This document shows, piece by piece, positions 6,158 through 7,293 of a stretch of 7,293 bases of DNA; position 1 is the stretch's first letter; every line of letters starts with the position of its first letter. The notes beneath the pieces are model-generated. The model made no database searches. It saw only the letters and a program-made list of their open reading frames with translations, and was not told the origin of the DNA. A program made the position numbers and the translations under genes. Origin of the DNA: DATGEP01 sp035310125 (lineage in GTDB: Bacteria; Chloroflexota; Ktedonobacteria; Ktedonobacterales; JADMIN01); assembly GCA_035310125.1 (NCBI GenBank), contig DATGEP010000415.1, positions 1 to 7,293 of the forward strand. The letters run 5' to 3'.

Positions 6158-6167
6158 ACGACGTCGT
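6158..6167. promoter_or_regulatory. 10-bp perfect palindrome ACGACGTCGT, candidate operator
   Basis: The palindrome lies 34 bases before the sigma-factor ATG, between it and the divergent FHA gene. GTG (6155-6157) and CAC (6169-6171) flank it with a one-base offset, extending the dyad. Perfect even palindromes of this size in a divergent intergenic region often bind dimeric regulators. No specific family is recognised. The rest of the 207-base gap shows no convincing sigma70 promoter on the plus strand. Confidence 0.3.
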
Positions 6168-6201
6168 ACACAACACGAACCTTGAGCGGAAAGGTCGCTT
6201 C

Positions 6202-6834
6202 ATGGAGCAGCGGAGGGAGTATCTAGCGGGTGGGCAGGCGTCCGATAGCCACGCCGACGCGATTGGCGACTTTGGCGCGGTCATGCCCGCGCATTTGCCG
6301 GCGATGCTGCGTGCCGCCGCCGCCCTGGTGGGTGTCGCGGATGCCGAGGACGCGGCACAGGAGGCGATTCTGCGGGCCTGGCAAGCGTGGGATACGCTGC
6401 GGAATCCTGGCCATGCGCGGGCATGGCTGCTGCGTATCACCATCCATGTCTGCCTGGACTGGCAGCGCGGGCGCTTCGGCACGCGCCGCGCGCTGACGCT
6501 GCCTCTGTTCGACGATGCTCCTTTACCGCTCGCCATGCTTGGCGCCGATCCAGGCGCCAGCGATCATACCGGTGCGCTCGATCTGCGGCAGGCGATCAAC
6601 GCGCTCGACGCCGATCTGCGCGCCGCTATTGTCCTGCGTTACTACGCCCAGATGGACGCGACCGAGATTGGCGCCGCCCTCGGCGTTCCACCCGCCACCG
6701 TCCGTGGTCGCGTACGCCGGGCGCTCATTGCCTTGCGTGCGCGGCTCAGCGGCCCACCTGCCAGACCTACACCAGTACCTGCGCCTGAGCTGAGAAAGGA
6801 GGCTGCGGATGTCCGACTCGACGGGCAGCTTTGA
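6202..6834 (+). CDS. ECF-type RNA polymerase sigma factor, 210 aa
   Basis: The ATG at 6202 follows GGAAAGG (6188-6194) with 7 bases between. A longer reading (from 5977) is rejected because it would overlap the start of the divergent FHA gene with non-family sequence. Region 2 occupies about 33-92, with the core-binding DAEDAAQEAILRAW motif (47-60) and ARAWLLRITIHVCLDWQR (72-89). Region 4 is at about 127-182, with ALDADLRAAIVLRYYAQM (134-151) and the helix-turn-helix ATEIGAALGVPPATVRGRVR (153-172). There is no region 3 beyond a short linker, as expected for ECF (group 4) factors, which direct RNA polymerase to stress or envelope promoters. The C-terminus carries an extra Pro-rich tail of about 28 residues, created partly by the 26-base overlap with the next gene. 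The overlapping membrane protein is its likely regulator. Confidence 0.92.
   Translation: MEQRREYLAGGQASDSHADAIGDFGAVMPAHLPAMLRAAAALVGVADAEDAAQEAILRAWQAWDTLRNPGHARAWLLRITIHVCLDWQRGRFGTRRALTLPLFDDAPLPLAMLGADPGASDHTGALDLRQAINALDADLRAAIVLRYYAQMDATEIGAALGVPPATVRGRVRRALIALRARLSGPPARPTPVPAPELRKEAADVRLDGQL
6797..6802 (+). promoter_or_regulatory. Ribosome binding site AGGAGG that fixes the start of the membrane protein
   Basis: A perfect AGGAGG, 6 bases before the ATG at 6809, lies inside the end of the sigma-factor gene. It shows that the downstream protein starts within the sigma gene in another frame. Confidence 0.8.
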
Positions 6835-7293
6835 CGGCCTCGACGATATGCCCCTGTTCGATGAGAGCTCGCTGCCACCTGAGCTTGAAGCGCTGCACCA
6901 GCGCGTGCTGCGCGATAGCGCACTGTGGCGTAGTGACTTGCCGGGAATAGACGCGCTTGCCCAGCAGGTCGCCACGCTCGCGCAGCGGCAGCCAGAGTCC
7001 CGGGTGCCGTCGTATGGCATCCGTGAGGAGTTATATATGCAAGGTCCCAGTCAGATAGAGACCAACTATCGCGAACACCCTGCCACCGGACGCCCGCCGC
7101 ATCGCCGTGTCAGGGGCTTCCTCGCCGCGAGCGCGGCGCTCGCCATTGTCGCGCTGTTCGTCGTGTTCTTCGCCGCCCTGCCACATGGCGGTCATACGTC
7201 AACTAGCGCTGGTGTTGGGTCCGGCCATGCGACGGCCACAACGCCCACGAACGAGCACGGCAAGTGGCGGCCAATCGCCGGTCTGACGCATAC
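6809..7293 (+). CDS. Single-pass membrane protein, putative sigma-factor partner (anti-sigma-like), N-terminal part
   Basis: The frame is open from ATG 6809 to the window end (161 residues visible, 3' end missing) and overlaps the sigma gene by 26 bases. Residues 1-100 are acidic then polar and presumably cytoplasmic (DDMPLFDESSLPPELEALH at 12-30, a helical IDALAQQVATLAQRQ at 47-61). Basic residues (RPPHRRVR, 95-102) precede one transmembrane helix at about 103-124 (FLAASAALAIVALFVVFFAA), followed by a Ser/Thr/Gly-rich linker and KWRPIAGLTH at the edge. The topology is N-in/C-out by the positive-inside rule. No HxxxCxxC zinc motif of classical anti-sigma factors is present. Placement directly after an ECF sigma gene suggests a membrane anti-sigma or signal sensor. 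The external part may be a beta-propeller domain, but that is only a guess from the WRPIAGL-type opening. Confidence 0.8.
   Translation, partial: MSDSTGSFDGLDDMPLFDESSLPPELEALHQRVLRDSALWRSDLPGIDALAQQVATLAQRQPESRVPSYGIREELYMQGPSQIETNYREHPATGRPPHRRVRGFLAASAALAIVALFVVFFAALPHGGHTSTSAGVGSGHATATTPTNEHGKWRPIAGLTH
7025..7030 (+). promoter_or_regulatory. Internal ribosome-site-like GAGGAG before an in-frame ATG in the membrane protein
   Basis: GAGGAG lies 6 bases before ATG 7037 (Met77 of the membrane protein), the same frame and an ideal spacing. It could start a shorter form that lacks the first 76 cytoplasmic residues but keeps the membrane helix. The main start at 6809 has a stronger site, so this would be an additional start. 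Confidence 0.35.

Noticed and set aside
5977..6201. 75-residue N-terminal extension of the sigma factor
   Set aside because: It would overlap the start of the divergent FHA gene; sigma region 2 and a good ribosome site point to ATG 6202.

Overview
The window is GC-rich, densely coding bacterial chromosome with short intergenic gaps and mostly strong Shine-Dalgarno sites. The best taxonomic guess is a Chloroflexota genome of the Ktedonobacteria type. This rests on the style of the genes: a Zn-ribbon/FHA protein next to a CrtI-like desaturase, an ECF sigma factor followed by a single-pass membrane protein without a zinc-binding anti-sigma motif, and a 2-oxoacid:ferredoxin oxidoreductase. It is inference from general knowledge, as no search could be run.

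Layout: (1) 1-209, the C-terminal end of a 2-oxoacid:ferredoxin oxidoreductase beta subunit, closed 12 bases later by a long hairpin. (2) 474-1666, a two-gene unit: a small DUF433 (VapB-antitoxin-like) protein whose stop overlaps the start of an MpaB/DUF2236 (rubber-oxygenase-like) haem oxygenase in an ATGA. (3) 1790-2452, a PRPP-motif phosphoribosyltransferase behind two small overlapping hairpins. (4) 2589-3155, a GNAT acetyltransferase with its own sigma70-like promoter. (5) On the minus strand, converging on the GNAT gene, a two-gene operon 5994->3165: a Zn-ribbon/FHA protein, then a FAD-dependent phytoene-desaturase-like oxidoreductase, 16 bases apart. (6) Divergent from the FHA gene across 207 bases, an ECF sigma factor (6202-6834) overlapping a membrane protein (6809 to the window end) that is probably its regulator or signalling partner.

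The left half looks like housekeeping and small accessory metabolic genes. The right half is regulatory: a phosphothreonine-reading FHA protein and an ECF sigma/membrane-protein pair share one divergent control region, which carries a 10-bp palindrome and an 8-bp direct repeat. The most unusual local signal is a palindrome-rich segment of about 100 bp inside the desaturase gene that looks like an in-frame insertion of a REP-like element. No RNA gene, CRISPR array, complete mobile element, or obvious new multi-gene defence or biosynthetic system was seen. No stretch over 300 bases lacks a gene.
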